From IMG/VR virus record IMGVR_UViG_3300030202_003906, positions 1-47,041 of that record: 47,041 nucleotides of DNA; one strand, written 5' to 3'. The notes under the pieces were generated by a model, which was not told the origin of the DNA, searched no databases, and saw nothing but the letters and a program-made list of their open reading frames with translations. Made by a program: the position numbers and the translations under genes. Shown here one piece after another: positions 33,409-41,146 of the stretch (the first letter of the stretch is position 1; each line of letters opens with the position of its first letter). The DNA comes from a virus.

Positions 33409-34220
33409 AAGATAAAATTTTAATTACTGGAACTGATGGATTTATAGGAAGAAATCTATATAAAAAATTAAAATCTAAGTATGAAATTTTTAGATTTGAA
33501 AAAGACAGTTTAAAAGGTGACTGGAAATCTCTTTTAAAATCTATATTTGATGAAGGAATCATAGGTGTATTTCATGTTGGAGCATGTTCTGATACGTTAG
33601 AACAAGATGTAAATTATATGATGCTACTTAATTATGAAGTTACTAAATTCATTACAGATTTATGTTATAAAAAAAACATTAAACTAATTTATTCTTCATC
33701 AGCAGCTAATTATGGTATTAATGGTGAATACCCATCTAATTTATATGGGTGGAGTAAATATGCTGGTGAAGGGTATGTTGTATCTAATAATGGTGTAGCT
33801 TTAAGATATTTTAATGTTTATGGACCTGGTGAAGAAGATAAAGGTAAAATGGCTTCTGTTGCCTATCAAATGTATAAACGTAATCAAAATGGAGAAGAAA
33901 TTAAATTATTTCCCTTAAAACCATTACGCGATTTTGTTTACATAAAAGATGTTATCTCAGCTAACATTCATGCCTTTGATAATTTTTATAAATTATTATT
34001 ATGGAATAAGATTTATGAAGTAGGTAGTGGTGAAGCTAGAACTTTTGAAGATAAAATGGCTATCATGAATATTCCTTTCACATACCATCCAGAAAGTATG
34101 ATCCCTGAAGGTTATCAATATTATACTTGTAGTAATAGTGAAAAATTTCTAAATAAATGGAAACCCAAATATGATTTAGAAAGAGGGCTAAAAGATTATT
34201 TAAAGTATTTAAATAAATGA
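33405..34220 (+). CDS. HldD-like ADP-heptose 6-epimerase (SDR)
   Basis: A 271-residue SDR close to ADP-L-glycero-D-manno-heptose 6-epimerase. GTDGFIG at 9-15 binds the cofactor, FHVGACSDT near 57-65, SSAANYG near 105-111, YGWSKYAGE, RYFNVYGPGEEDKGKMASVAY and RDFVYIKDV follow in the order seen in HldD. The pairing with an HldE-type kinase suggests making or remodelling heptose-containing glycans. No GmhA, GmhB or heptose adenylyltransferase is in the window, so the host would have to supply those steps. ATGA joins it to both neighbours. Confidence 0.85.
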   Translation: MKDKILITGTDGFIGRNLYKKLKSKYEIFRFEKDSLKGDWKSLLKSIFDEGIIGVFHVGACSDTLEQDVNYMMLLNYEVTKFITDLCYKKNIKLIYSSSAANYGINGEYPSNLYGWSKYAGEGYVVSNNGVALRYFNVYGPGEEDKGKMASVAYQMYKRNQNGEEIKLFPLKPLRDFVYIKDVISANIHAFDNFYKLLLWNKIYEVGSGEARTFEDKMAIMNIPFTYHPESMIPEGYQYYTCSNSEKFLNKWKPKYDLERGLKDYLKYLNK

Positions 34221-34909
34221 TCAATTTAGGCCATTTAAGAACTTCTTATCAATTAGCAAAACCATACCCTCATGTGGTTATTAATGATTTATTCCCAACA
34301 AAAGCAGCTCAAGAATGCCTTATTGAAATGCAAAAATTTGAATATTGGGGAACTGATGGTAGTGAATATGTTAAAGATAAACAAGTTCATAAATTTTTTA
34401 CTCCATGGTGTGTTGAAAACATAGAAGATATTAAAAGAGATATGCCTACTGTATGGGAATATTTACAATATTTTAATTCTCAACCATTTCTTATAGAACT
34501 TGAACATTTAACAGGGATTAAAAATCTTATTGCAGATGATACCTATTCAGGTGGTGGAGTACATAAAACACTTTCAGGTGGTAAATTATCAATTCATACT
34601 GATTATAGTAGACACCCAACCAAACCTTTATTTCGTAGAATTAACCTATTAATTTATTTAAATCCTATTTGGGAAGATGATTGGGGTGGAACTTTGCAAT
34701 TATTAGACTATGAAACAAAAGAAAAAATAGTTGAAGTTCATCCTAAAATGAATACGGCTGTTATATTTAATACTTCAATAAAATCATTACATGGGAATCC
34801 AGATATTGTAAAATCTCCACCACATATTCCTAGATATTCCTTAGCTCTTTATTATTTCACCAAAGAATCATTTGAAGATGATCAATCTACTTCAGCAGTT
34901 TGGTATTAA
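34217..34909 (+). CDS. 2OG-Fe(II) oxygenase
   Basis: A 230-residue non-heme iron oxygenase. The iron triad is H127 and D129 (IHTDYS) with H192 (LHGNP); the 2-oxoglutarate arginine is R206 (PRYSLALYY). The core lies between about 115 and 215. Such enzymes are frequent in T4-like marine phages and may hydroxylate sugars, proteins or nucleobases. It is translationally coupled to the HldD-like gene (ATGA), which suggests a glycan substrate but does not prove it. The promoter at 34913 starts three bases after its stop. Confidence 0.88.
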   Translation: MINLGHLRTSYQLAKPYPHVVINDLFPTKAAQECLIEMQKFEYWGTDGSEYVKDKQVHKFFTPWCVENIEDIKRDMPTVWEYLQYFNSQPFLIELEHLTGIKNLIADDTYSGGGVHKTLSGGKLSIHTDYSRHPTKPLFRRINLLIYLNPIWEDDWGGTLQLLDYETKEKIVEVHPKMNTAVIFNTSIKSLHGNPDIVKSPPHIPRYSLALYYFTKESFEDDQSTSAVWY

Positions 34910-34912
34910 AAA

Positions 34913-34944
34913 TTTGGTTCCCCAAAATATTTTTCGTATATTTA
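34913..34944 (+). promoter_or_regulatory. Bacteroidota-type promoter (GGTTCCCC form)
   Basis: TTTG at 34913-34916, a 20-base spacer that begins GTTCCCCAAAAT and ends TTTCG, and TATATTTA at 34937-34944, then CGG. This is the fullest match to the phage consensus. It drives the SWIM protein gene at 34968 and probably the genes to 37880. Confidence 0.88.
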
Positions 34945-34967
34945 CGGCATAAATAAAGGTTACATAC

Positions 34968-35432
34968 ATGCCACTCTGGAAATTTAAAAATTTAAATAAA
35001 TACGGAAATATTAGAACCCGTATTATGCACACTGAGGATTCTAGTTTTACTATTAAACCAAAAGGTCTAGGTCCCTTTATTGGTGTAAGTAGATTCCATT
35101 ATGAATCAAGAACCCCATATCATGGCTTAATGACATCTCCAGCAGATGGTAAAACATATCTTACACCAGATTGGATTGAAGTATTACCACAAACTACTCT
35201 TGCTGATATTAAAGTAGCTAAAGAAGAAACTCGTGGTCGTAAAAAGAATAGCACTAAATTCGAAAATCCAAGAGAATGGAAATTCGAATCTAAATCAGAT
35301 CCAGATAGCTGGTATGTAGTAAAGCATGTCAGTGAATCTAAAGTAACTTGTACTTGTATGGGTCAATGGAGAGCAAAAGACCGTAAATGTCGTCACATGA
35401 AAGAAGTGATGAAAGAATTAAATATAGAATAA
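34968..35432 (+). CDS. SWIM zinc-finger protein
   Basis: A 154-residue protein with a C-terminal SWIM zinc finger: C128-x-C130 followed by C141-x-H143 (VTCTCMGQW and KCRHMKEV). The first 80 residues are beta-rich with DGKTYLTPDWIEVLP; a basic linker (TRGRKKN) separates the two. SWIM fingers bind DNA or protein. It is the first gene after a strong promoter, so it may be made early and abundantly. Function unknown. Confidence 0.82.
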   Translation: MPLWKFKNLNKYGNIRTRIMHTEDSSFTIKPKGLGPFIGVSRFHYESRTPYHGLMTSPADGKTYLTPDWIEVLPQTTLADIKVAKEETRGRKKNSTKFENPREWKFESKSDPDSWYVVKHVSESKVTCTCMGQWRAKDRKCRHMKEVMKELNIE

Positions 35433-35435
35433 ACT

Positions 35436-35798
35436 ATGCATGAATTAGAAATAGAAATCAAACGTTTAAGAGTATTAATGAATCAAGCATTTGATGATGG
35501 TGATGAAGTTACTGGTGATTATTATATTGATGAAATTGATGTTTTAGCTAAAATATTAAATAGTGGTATGAGCCAAGATGAATATACCAGATGGTTAAAT
35601 TCAACTGAACATGAACGTGAAAATAATCATTTACCAATTGAAATTAGAGGTGCTGTTATTGATGCTATTAATGGTTCTAATTTAAATAAAGAAATGGTAG
35701 ATCAATGGAATTCATATCTTGATTTTGATTTACATGAAAAACTACAAACATATGGTTTTGTAGGTAGTGCTCGTTTAAATAAAATATTTGCAATATGA
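35436..35798 (+). CDS. Unknown 120-residue acidic protein
   Basis: An all-helical, acidic protein (ELEIEIKRLRVLMNQAFDDGDE at the start, DEIDVLAKILNSGMSQDEYTRWL next, and a C-terminal NKEMVDQWNSYLDFDLHEKL). I recognise no family. It follows the SWIM protein and is coupled by ATGA to the next gene. Confidence 0.7.
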   Translation: MHELEIEIKRLRVLMNQAFDDGDEVTGDYYIDEIDVLAKILNSGMSQDEYTRWLNSTEHERENNHLPIEIRGAVIDAINGSNLNKEMVDQWNSYLDFDLHEKLQTYGFVGSARLNKIFAI

Positions 35799-36157
35799 AA
35801 TATAAGTTATATTTAGTAGTATTTACATTAGTAAAATCTAATAAACGTGTTTGGAAAATGGGTTTACATAGAGGATTTAATATTGAAGATAGATTTAGAA
35901 GGGAACTTGATGAAGGCATAATTGATAAATTTAAAATTAGACTTTCTGTTTGGGTAGATAATAATATTTTAGAACAAACTGAAAAAGAATGTTTTGATGA
36001 AATAGTAAAAGTATTTGGTGGGTATAAAGGTAGATTTCATAATTTCTGGTTGCCTAAAATGGTTAATGGTCTTACGGAAATGAGAGAATATAATTATAAT
36101 GAAGTCCAGTACGCCTATAAAATGCTCGAAAAAAAAGGTAATAGATATAAAGTATAA
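35795..36157 (+). CDS. Unknown 120-residue protein, possibly GIY-YIG-like
   Basis: The N-terminal part, MKYKLYLVVFTLVKSNKRVWKMGLHRG and NIEDRFRREL, recalls the first strands and conserved arginine of GIY-YIG/T5orf172-type nuclease folds, but the GIY-YIG motif itself is not clearly present. The rest (EKECFDEIVKVFGGYKG) gives a candidate glutamate. This is a tentative fold-level remark. Confidence 0.6.
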   Translation: MKYKLYLVVFTLVKSNKRVWKMGLHRGFNIEDRFRRELDEGIIDKFKIRLSVWVDNNILEQTEKECFDEIVKVFGGYKGRFHNFWLPKMVNGLTEMREYNYNEVQYAYKMLEKKGNRYKV

Positions 36158-36160
36158 TAG

Positions 36161-36574
36161 ATGAGTAGAGGTAGACCAACAGAAGAATCAGTAGTAAGAA
36201 CTAAATACGTTCAAACGTGTTATGAAACACCAACTAAGCCAGAATTAGGTTATAAATTAGTTTATCATTTTGATCTTGATAAATACCCTAATGGTGCATA
36301 TAAAGTAGACCATTTCCCAGCTAAAGGTGAAAAATTCCCATTTGTTAAACCTGAAAAAGGTAAGGCATATAATAAACAACCAGTAGTAATGGTATTTAAA
36401 ACGTCAAATCGTTCAAATGCCAAAACTAAAATGAAAGTTTGGAGAAACGAAAACATTGACTGGATTATAACTCAAGATAAACTTGCTGGGGTTCCTAGTA
36501 ACGCAGAAATATTAGAATTAGGTGTTGGAACTTCATTTATAGAAGAATATAAGTCTAAATATAAATTGAAGTAA
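36161..36574 (+). CDS. Unknown 137-residue protein
   Basis: A basic, soluble protein with no family I can name. The opening SRGRPTEESVVRTKYVQ resembles an AT-hook-like RGRP, followed by a beta-rich body (ELGYKLVYHFDLDKYPNGAYKV) and NIDWIITQDKLAGVPSNAEILELG. RGRP suggests DNA contact. It lies in the operon driven by the promoter at 34913. Confidence 0.7.
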   Translation: MSRGRPTEESVVRTKYVQTCYETPTKPELGYKLVYHFDLDKYPNGAYKVDHFPAKGEKFPFVKPEKGKAYNKQPVVMVFKTSNRSNAKTKMKVWRNENIDWIITQDKLAGVPSNAEILELGVGTSFIEEYKSKYKLK

Positions 36575-36575
36575 A

Positions 36576-37172
36576 GTGAGTACAAAAAAACATTTAGTTA
36601 TTATAGGTCATCCTGATAAAAAATCATTTTGTTATAATGGTATATTTAAAACTATTATAAGACAAATGAAACGATATGACGAAACTTTTGAGGTAATTGA
36701 TGTATATGATGATAAACTACATAGAAATCGAGAAGACTTAATTGCAGAATATAAAGACTTAGTTACTTGGTCTACTCACATTTATTTTATATCCCCAGTT
36801 TGGTGGTTTAGAATGACACCAAAGATGGAAACATTTTTTGATGAAGTATTAACACCAGGATTTGCTTATAAGTTTGTACCAGTAATTGGACCATATGCTT
36901 ATCCTAAACCATTTTTAAAAGATAAGAAGGTTAGAACATATATTACACATGGTGCACCAATGTTACCTGTTATTACCTTATATTTTAATTCAGTTAAGTT
37001 AAGGTTAGTAATGGGAGTTTATACATTTGTATTTGGTTGGAAACTATCTCGTTGGTTTAAAACAAAACAATTTTGGTCTGTCCCATTTGTAGATAAAACT
37101 AAAAGAGCTAAATATTTAAAAATAGTAAAAAAGGATATTAAAAGGGATTTAGGAATAAAACTAAATGCATAA
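36576..37172 (+). CDS. Flavodoxin-fold NAD(P)H quinone reductase, GTG start
   Basis: A 198-residue protein of the flavodoxin-like fold (NQO/MdaB type), started by GTG directly after the previous stop. HLVIIGHPDKKSFCYNGIF near residues 6-24 is the FMN/FAD phosphate loop, and ISPVWWFRMTPKMETFFDEVLTPGFAY near 74-100 is the family's flavin/substrate motif. It would transfer two electrons from NAD(P)H to quinones or similar acceptors. In a phage it may relieve oxidative stress or supply redox power. Confidence 0.82.
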   Translation: MSTKKHLVIIGHPDKKSFCYNGIFKTIIRQMKRYDETFEVIDVYDDKLHRNREDLIAEYKDLVTWSTHIYFISPVWWFRMTPKMETFFDEVLTPGFAYKFVPVIGPYAYPKPFLKDKKVRTYITHGAPMLPVITLYFNSVKLRLVMGVYTFVFGWKLSRWFKTKQFWSVPFVDKTKRAKYLKIVKKDIKRDLGIKLNA

Positions 37173-37226
37173 TATAAATTTAAGTATATTTTCTAATATT
37201 TATAATAAAATTAATACAAGCAGATT

Positions 37227-37880
37227 ATGGCTACAAGAGCATTGATTGGTTATTTAAATAATGATAACACAATTACTACAACATATAACCATTATGATGG
37301 TTACCCTGAAAACTTAGGCGTTGCATTAGATAAACATTATAATACTGACGCAAAAGCTAAAGAAATAGCTAATATGGGATACGTTTCATTTATTGACCCA
37401 GAAACAGGAGATATAGAAGCTAACAATTCAGATAGTCCTGTAACTGTGGGTGATGAAGATTTAATTTCATCTATCCAATTCTTTAAAGACGAGGCAAAAG
37501 GTGTTGATTATGTTTATTTATTTTCTCCATCAGTAATGGGTGGTGAATGGATTCCTGCTAAAACTAGTCTTAAAATGGATGCTTGGGTAGATACATTCTT
37601 AGATCAAATAGCTGATGCTCCTGTAGAAGATGATATGATGGATGAATCATACCAGTCTAAATGGAAAAATTTCTTAAATGAAGATATGCCATCAATAGAA
37701 TCAAAATTGATGAAACTTCAAAATGCTTTAGAAAGAGAGCCTGCTGAAAATGTAGAAATGTATTTAGCTTCTGTTGAGCGTGACTTAAAAAGAGGTGATA
37801 AAGAACAATATGAAAATATGACTATCGAAGATATGATTGAAGACTATAATGTCTATATTGATGATAGAATGGATTCGTAA
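37227..37880 (+). CDS. Conserved phage protein, MATRALIGY type
   Basis: A 217-residue protein of unknown function. The start MATRALIGYLNNDNTITTTYNHYDGYPENLG resembles a family of phage proteins that begin with MATRxLIG and HYDGYP, with a highly acidic C-terminal half (DDMMDESYQSKWKNFL and so on). The last residues run into a strong terminator at 37911. Its own upstream region is AT-rich without a canonical promoter match. Confidence 0.7.
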   Translation: MATRALIGYLNNDNTITTTYNHYDGYPENLGVALDKHYNTDAKAKEIANMGYVSFIDPETGDIEANNSDSPVTVGDEDLISSIQFFKDEAKGVDYVYLFSPSVMGGEWIPAKTSLKMDAWVDTFLDQIADAPVEDDMMDESYQSKWKNFLNEDMPSIESKLMKLQNALEREPAENVEMYLASVERDLKRGDKEQYENMTIEDMIEDYNVYIDDRMDS

Positions 37881-37910
37881 TTAAAATTTTAGGTAAGCCC
37901 GGAAAGAAAG

Positions 37911-37939
37911 AGTGAGAGGTGTTATGCCTCTCACTTTTT
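37911..37939 (+). terminator. Rho-independent terminator
   Basis: A nine-base-pair stem AGTGAGAGG (37911-37919) with CCTCTCACT (37927-37935), a seven-base loop and a run of T. It ends the operon that includes the gene at 37227, upstream of the TonB-receptor segment. Confidence 0.88.
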
Positions 37940-38016
37940 GGTATAATATGTATAACAAGTATGAAAAGGAATTATTTAAATACTAATTTTATATTTTTTA
38001 AAACTTAATAATTTGA

Positions 38017-38039
38017 GGTGGCGTTTGCCGCCTTTTTTT
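38017..38039 (+). terminator. Second terminator just before the TonB receptor
   Basis: GGTGGC (38017-38022), loop GTTT, GCCGCC (38027-38032) and seven T. It is 41 bases upstream of the receptor start. Together with the hairpin at 37911 it isolates the receptor gene from upstream transcription, so the receptor needs a promoter in the 41-base gap or one that overlaps the hairpin. Confidence 0.88.
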
Positions 38040-38080
38040 ATTATATTCACAGTTCATTAATATTAACTAAATTCAAAACA

Positions 38081-40645
38081 ATGAAAAAAGGTAAATTCGC
38101 ATTCCTATTAATTGGTATGCTATTTTCTGTCAATGTTGCTCTTGGTCAAACAAGTGCAGACGCTGACATTAAAGCCATTGATTCTGTAATGAATGCAACT
38201 ATGCTCGAAGAGATAGTAGTTTCATCAGGGGTCATTGATCTTGCTAAAGTGAGAGAGACTCCAATAGCAGTGTCAACAATCTCTATGGCAGAGATTTCTT
38301 TAAAGACTGGTAACTTAGAGTTCCCAGAAATTATGAACACTACTCCAGGTGTTTATGCTACTAAGCAAGGTGGTGGATATGGTGATTCAAGAATCTCATT
38401 GAGAGGATTTGATCAAACCAACACTTCATTCCTTATTAACGGACAACCTGTTAATGATATGGAAAATGGTAGATTATATTGGTCTAACTGGCAAGGTTTA
38501 ACTGATGTAGCTTCTGGAATCCAAATCCAAAGAGGATTAGGTGCTTCTAAGTTAGCAGTTCCTTCTGTAGGTGGTACGGTAAGTATCTATACAAAAGCTG
38601 CTGATAAAAAAGCAGGTGGATCATTGACTCAAATGGCAGGTAACGATGGTTACTTTAAAACATCAGCTGTTTGGAATAGTGGTAAAAATAAGAGTGGATG
38701 GGCAACATCTTTCCTTCTAAGTAGATGGTTAGGTAATGGATACATTAACAGTACTGCAGGTGAAGGTTATAACTACTTTGCTGCTGTAGGTTATGCTCCA
38801 GAAGGTTCAGCTCATAGCTTAAACTTTACCTTTTTAGGTGCAGGACAACAACATCATCAAAGAGACGTTTGGGTTTCTATTCGTGATTATCAAAATTTCC
38901 ATGGAGATAGAGATGATCTAGAAACTGGTGATATTAACCGTAGATGGAATTCTAATGGTGGTATGTTAAATGGTGAAGAGTTTTCTATGCGTAGAAATTT
39001 CTATAACAAACCATTAGCAACATTCAACTGGGATTGGGAAATTTCAGACAACCTTAAACTAGTTACCTCAATGTATGGTTCAGCTGGTAGAGGTGGTGGA
39101 ACAGGACCACGTGGTAAAAATTATTACAACAGTGCAACTGATATCCTACCATTTAGAAAAGACCTTACAGAACATTATCTTGAAAATGGAAATGGTTCAC
39201 GTGATGCTATTACTGGTGCTATTGATTTTGATGCAATTGTTGCTTCAAACCAAAATTCAACTGATGGTTACACAGGTGATATTTCAGGATTTGCTGGTCA
39301 AAGAATAGGTTCAAATGGTTTCCAAGATAGTAGTGTAAATAGAGCTATACTAATACGTAGAGCTTCTATGAATTCACATGACTGGGTTGGTGCTATATCT
39401 AACTTAGAAGGACAATTTGGTAATTTTAAAACATCGATTGGTGTTGATTTACGTTCTTATACAGGTTATCACTATCGTGTAGTAAATAACTTGATGGGTC
39501 TTGATGGATATTATTCAACAGGAAATAAGAATTCAAATGGTCAAATTATTAACACTACAGTTAATGCAAGCCCATTTAATAATACAGGATTAAACGGTCC
39601 AAAAATTGACTATTATAACGTAGGTGTTGTAGGATGGCAAGGTTTGAATGGTTTAGTTGAGTATAATAAAGACGGTAAGTATAATGCAGTAATTCAGGGT
39701 GGTTTATCAAATCAATCTTTCCAACGTAAAGATTATTTCGACCAACCAGAAATGCCTATCTCAGATGTTCATAATCAATTAGGTGGATATGCAAAAGGTG
39801 GTGTTAACTACAACGTTTCTGATGTACATAATATATTTGTAAATACAGGATACATTTCGCGTCAAGCTCAATTTGGTGCTGTATTCCCTAATTATGGAAA
39901 CACAATCAACCCAGATCTAGAAAATGAAGAAATTATTTCATTTGAAGTAGGTTATGGTTATAATGCTAAGAATTTAACTGTTAATGTTAATGCTTATTCT
40001 ACTACATGGGGAAATCGTTTCCAAACAGTATCATTGAGTAATTCTCAAGGTGTTGATGGTTCAGCTCAATTTACAGATATTGACGTTCGTCACAACGGTA
40101 TTGAGTTAGAAGCAGATTACTTTGCTACTAGTAAGTTGAGATTGAAAGGTATGGTTTCTTTAGGTGACTGGAGATATACTAAAGATTTCACAGCAGCATT
40201 ATTTGATGATAATCAAGTTCAAATTGGTGAAGGTACATTGTACTTAAAAGGTGCTAAGGTAGGTGATGCAGCTCAAACTACTGCTTACTTTACTGCTGAT
40301 TATAAGCTGATTAAATCTACTAGTATTGATTTAGGTCTTCGTTTAGTAGATGGTCTATATGCTGACTATTCAATTGTAGATGAAGAATTTTACACTCCTG
40401 ATAATAGAGGTGCTGTTAAATTACCTTCTTATGGTTTAGTTGATTTAGGTTTAACGTCTCGTTTTAAAAACTGGACATTACGTCTTAACGTAAATAACTT
40501 GTTAGATGCTGTTTATATTGCAGAATCAAATACAAGTATTCATGCTGATGAAACTTCAACTACTTGGAATGGTGTTGATGTTCGTAATTCAGTTTGGTTT
40601 GGATTTGGACGTACTTGGAATGCTTCTTTGAAGTATAACTTCTAA
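38081..40645 (+). CDS. TonB-dependent outer-membrane receptor
   Basis: A complete 854-residue TonB-dependent receptor. Residues 1-23 form a signal peptide (basic start, FAFLLIGMLFSVNVALG), EEIVVSSG at 43-50 resembles a TonB box, and the plug domain follows with ETPIAVSTI at 59-67, PGVYATKQGGGYGDSRISLRG at 89-109 and NGQPVNDMENG. The rest is a beta barrel that ends WNASLKYNF, the terminal aromatic outer-membrane signal. No N-terminal CarboxypepD-like domain is present. The ATG at 38081 is chosen because a longer frame (from 38018) lies over a terminator. Codons are richer in C-ending forms than in nearby genes. Its substrate is not readable. TonB receptors import iron complexes, vitamins or glycans, and many phages use them as receptors; carrying one is unusual. 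Confidence 0.95.
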   Translation: MKKGKFAFLLIGMLFSVNVALGQTSADADIKAIDSVMNATMLEEIVVSSGVIDLAKVRETPIAVSTISMAEISLKTGNLEFPEIMNTTPGVYATKQGGGYGDSRISLRGFDQTNTSFLINGQPVNDMENGRLYWSNWQGLTDVASGIQIQRGLGASKLAVPSVGGTVSIYTKAADKKAGGSLTQMAGNDGYFKTSAVWNSGKNKSGWATSFLLSRWLGNGYINSTAGEGYNYFAAVGYAPEGSAHSLNFTFLGAGQQHHQRDVWVSIRDYQNFHGDRDDLETGDINRRWNSNGGMLNGEEFSMRRNFYNKPLATFNWDWEISDNLKLVTSMYGSAGRGGGTGPRGKNYYNSATDILPFRKDLTEHYLENGNGSRDAITGAIDFDAIVASNQNSTDGYTGDISGFAGQRIGSNGFQDSSVNRAILIRRASMNSHDWVGAISNLEGQFGNFKTSIGVDLRSYTGYHYRVVNNLMGLDGYYSTGNKNSNGQIINTTVNASPFNNTGLNGPKIDYYNVGVVGWQGLNGLVEYNKDGKYNAVIQGGLSNQSFQRKDYFDQPEMPISDVHNQLGGYAKGGVNYNVSDVHNIFVNTGYISRQAQFGAVFPNYGNTINPDLENEEIISFEVGYGYNAKNLTVNVNAYSTTWGNRFQTVSLSNSQGVDGSAQFTDIDVRHNGIELEADYFATSKLRLKGMVSLGDWRYTKDFTAALFDDNQVQIGEGTLYLKGAKVGDAAQTTAYFTADYKLIKSTSIDLGLRLVDGLYADYSIVDEEFYTPDNRGAVKLPSYGLVDLGLTSRFKNWTLRLNVNNLLDAVYIAESNTSIHADETSTTWNGVDVRNSVWFGFGRTWNASLKYNF

Positions 40646-40658
40646 GTTAACCAACAAA

Positions 40659-40698
40659 TATAGTGGAGGGGGTTGTTTTGCAACCCCCTTTCTATATG
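40659..40698 (+). terminator. Terminator after the TonB receptor
   Basis: GGGGGTTG (40668-40675) pairs with CAACCCCC (40681-40688) across a short loop; flanking TATAG and CTATA can extend the stem. Only three Ts follow directly, so it is a strong but slightly atypical terminator for the receptor transcript. Confidence 0.75.
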
Positions 40699-40710
40699 TA
40701 TTACTACACA

Positions 40711-40730
40711 ACGCGCAGTATTTGCTCTAC
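40711..40730 (+). promoter_or_regulatory. ACGCGCAGT element before the small membrane protein
   Basis: The block ACGCGCAGTATTTGCTCTAC closely repeats the element upstream of hsp20 at 2557. It lies between the receptor terminator and the small membrane protein. It may be an activator site or -33-like sequence of a second promoter class. Confidence 0.35.
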
Positions 40731-40789
40731 TGCTATAGTTACCAAAACTCGATCGGTAGTTATATAAGTTTAACCTTAAATTTTATTAA

Positions 40790-41020
40790 ATGGAAATTTT
40801 AAGCAAAATTGGCTCTTGGGCCAACAAACTTACTGAGATAGGTATTTCAGTAATCTCTTTAGGAATAGTATTAGAAGTACTATTTGGCGGAGCCAATATT
40901 CCCTTCTGGAAAGATATATCTGTTGTAGATAATATCATGGGAATTTTAGGCAATTTAGACGCAGCAGGCTTACTTGGATTAGTAGGTGCGTTTGTATTAT
41001 TTAATATCCTGAAGAAGTAA
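40790..41020 (+). CDS. Small two-helix membrane protein
   Basis: A 76-residue protein with a short amphipathic N-terminal helix, a hydrophobic segment near 17-35 (IGISVISLGIVLEVLFGGA) and a second near 57-74 (DAAGLLGLVGAFVLFNILK), ending in lysines. This is the size and shape of a holin, a superinfection-exclusion or a membrane-anchor protein, but no family is recognised. It lies between two terminators, next to the TonB receptor, and may work with it. Confidence 0.72.
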   Translation: MEILSKIGSWANKLTEIGISVISLGIVLEVLFGGANIPFWKDISVVDNIMGILGNLDAAGLLGLVGAFVLFNILKK

Positions 41021-41044
41021 GTAAGGATTAATTAAAAATTAAGA

Positions 41045-41071
41045 AGCCTCGCGAAAGCGGGGCTTTTTTTT
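41045..41071 (+). terminator. Rho-independent terminator
   Basis: AGCCTCGC (41045-41052), loop GAAA, GCGGGGCT (41057-41064) and a run of T to 41071. It ends the small membrane protein transcript and closes the insulated receptor segment; the next phage promoter starts nine bases later. Confidence 0.92.
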
Positions 41072-41079
41072 GCGAGAAA

Positions 41080-41111
41080 TGTGGTTCCCCGAGGATTTGT
41101 TCGTATATTTA
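41080..41111 (+). promoter_or_regulatory. Bacteroidota-type promoter (GGTTCCCC form)
   Basis: TGTG at 41080-41083, a 20-base spacer beginning GTTCCCCGAGG, and TATATTTA at 41104-41111. The leader to the gene at 41147 ends AATAAAGGTT, a sequence also found before 34968 and 45564. Confidence 0.85.
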
Positions 41112-41146
41112 CAGGGTAAATAAGGATAAATTATAAAATAAAGGTT

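Noticed and set aside
38018-38080. Longer N-terminus for the TonB receptor
   Set aside because: It overlaps a T-rich terminator hairpin and would hide the signal peptide; the ATG at 38081 gives a normal signal sequence.
39075-39308. A 77-residue ORF inside the TonB receptor
   Set aside because: It is an alternative frame within the barrel region with repetitive composition; no signal supports translation.
40790-41020. Naming the small membrane protein a holin
   Set aside because: Size and two helices fit, but nothing specific to holins is visible and no endolysin is adjacent.
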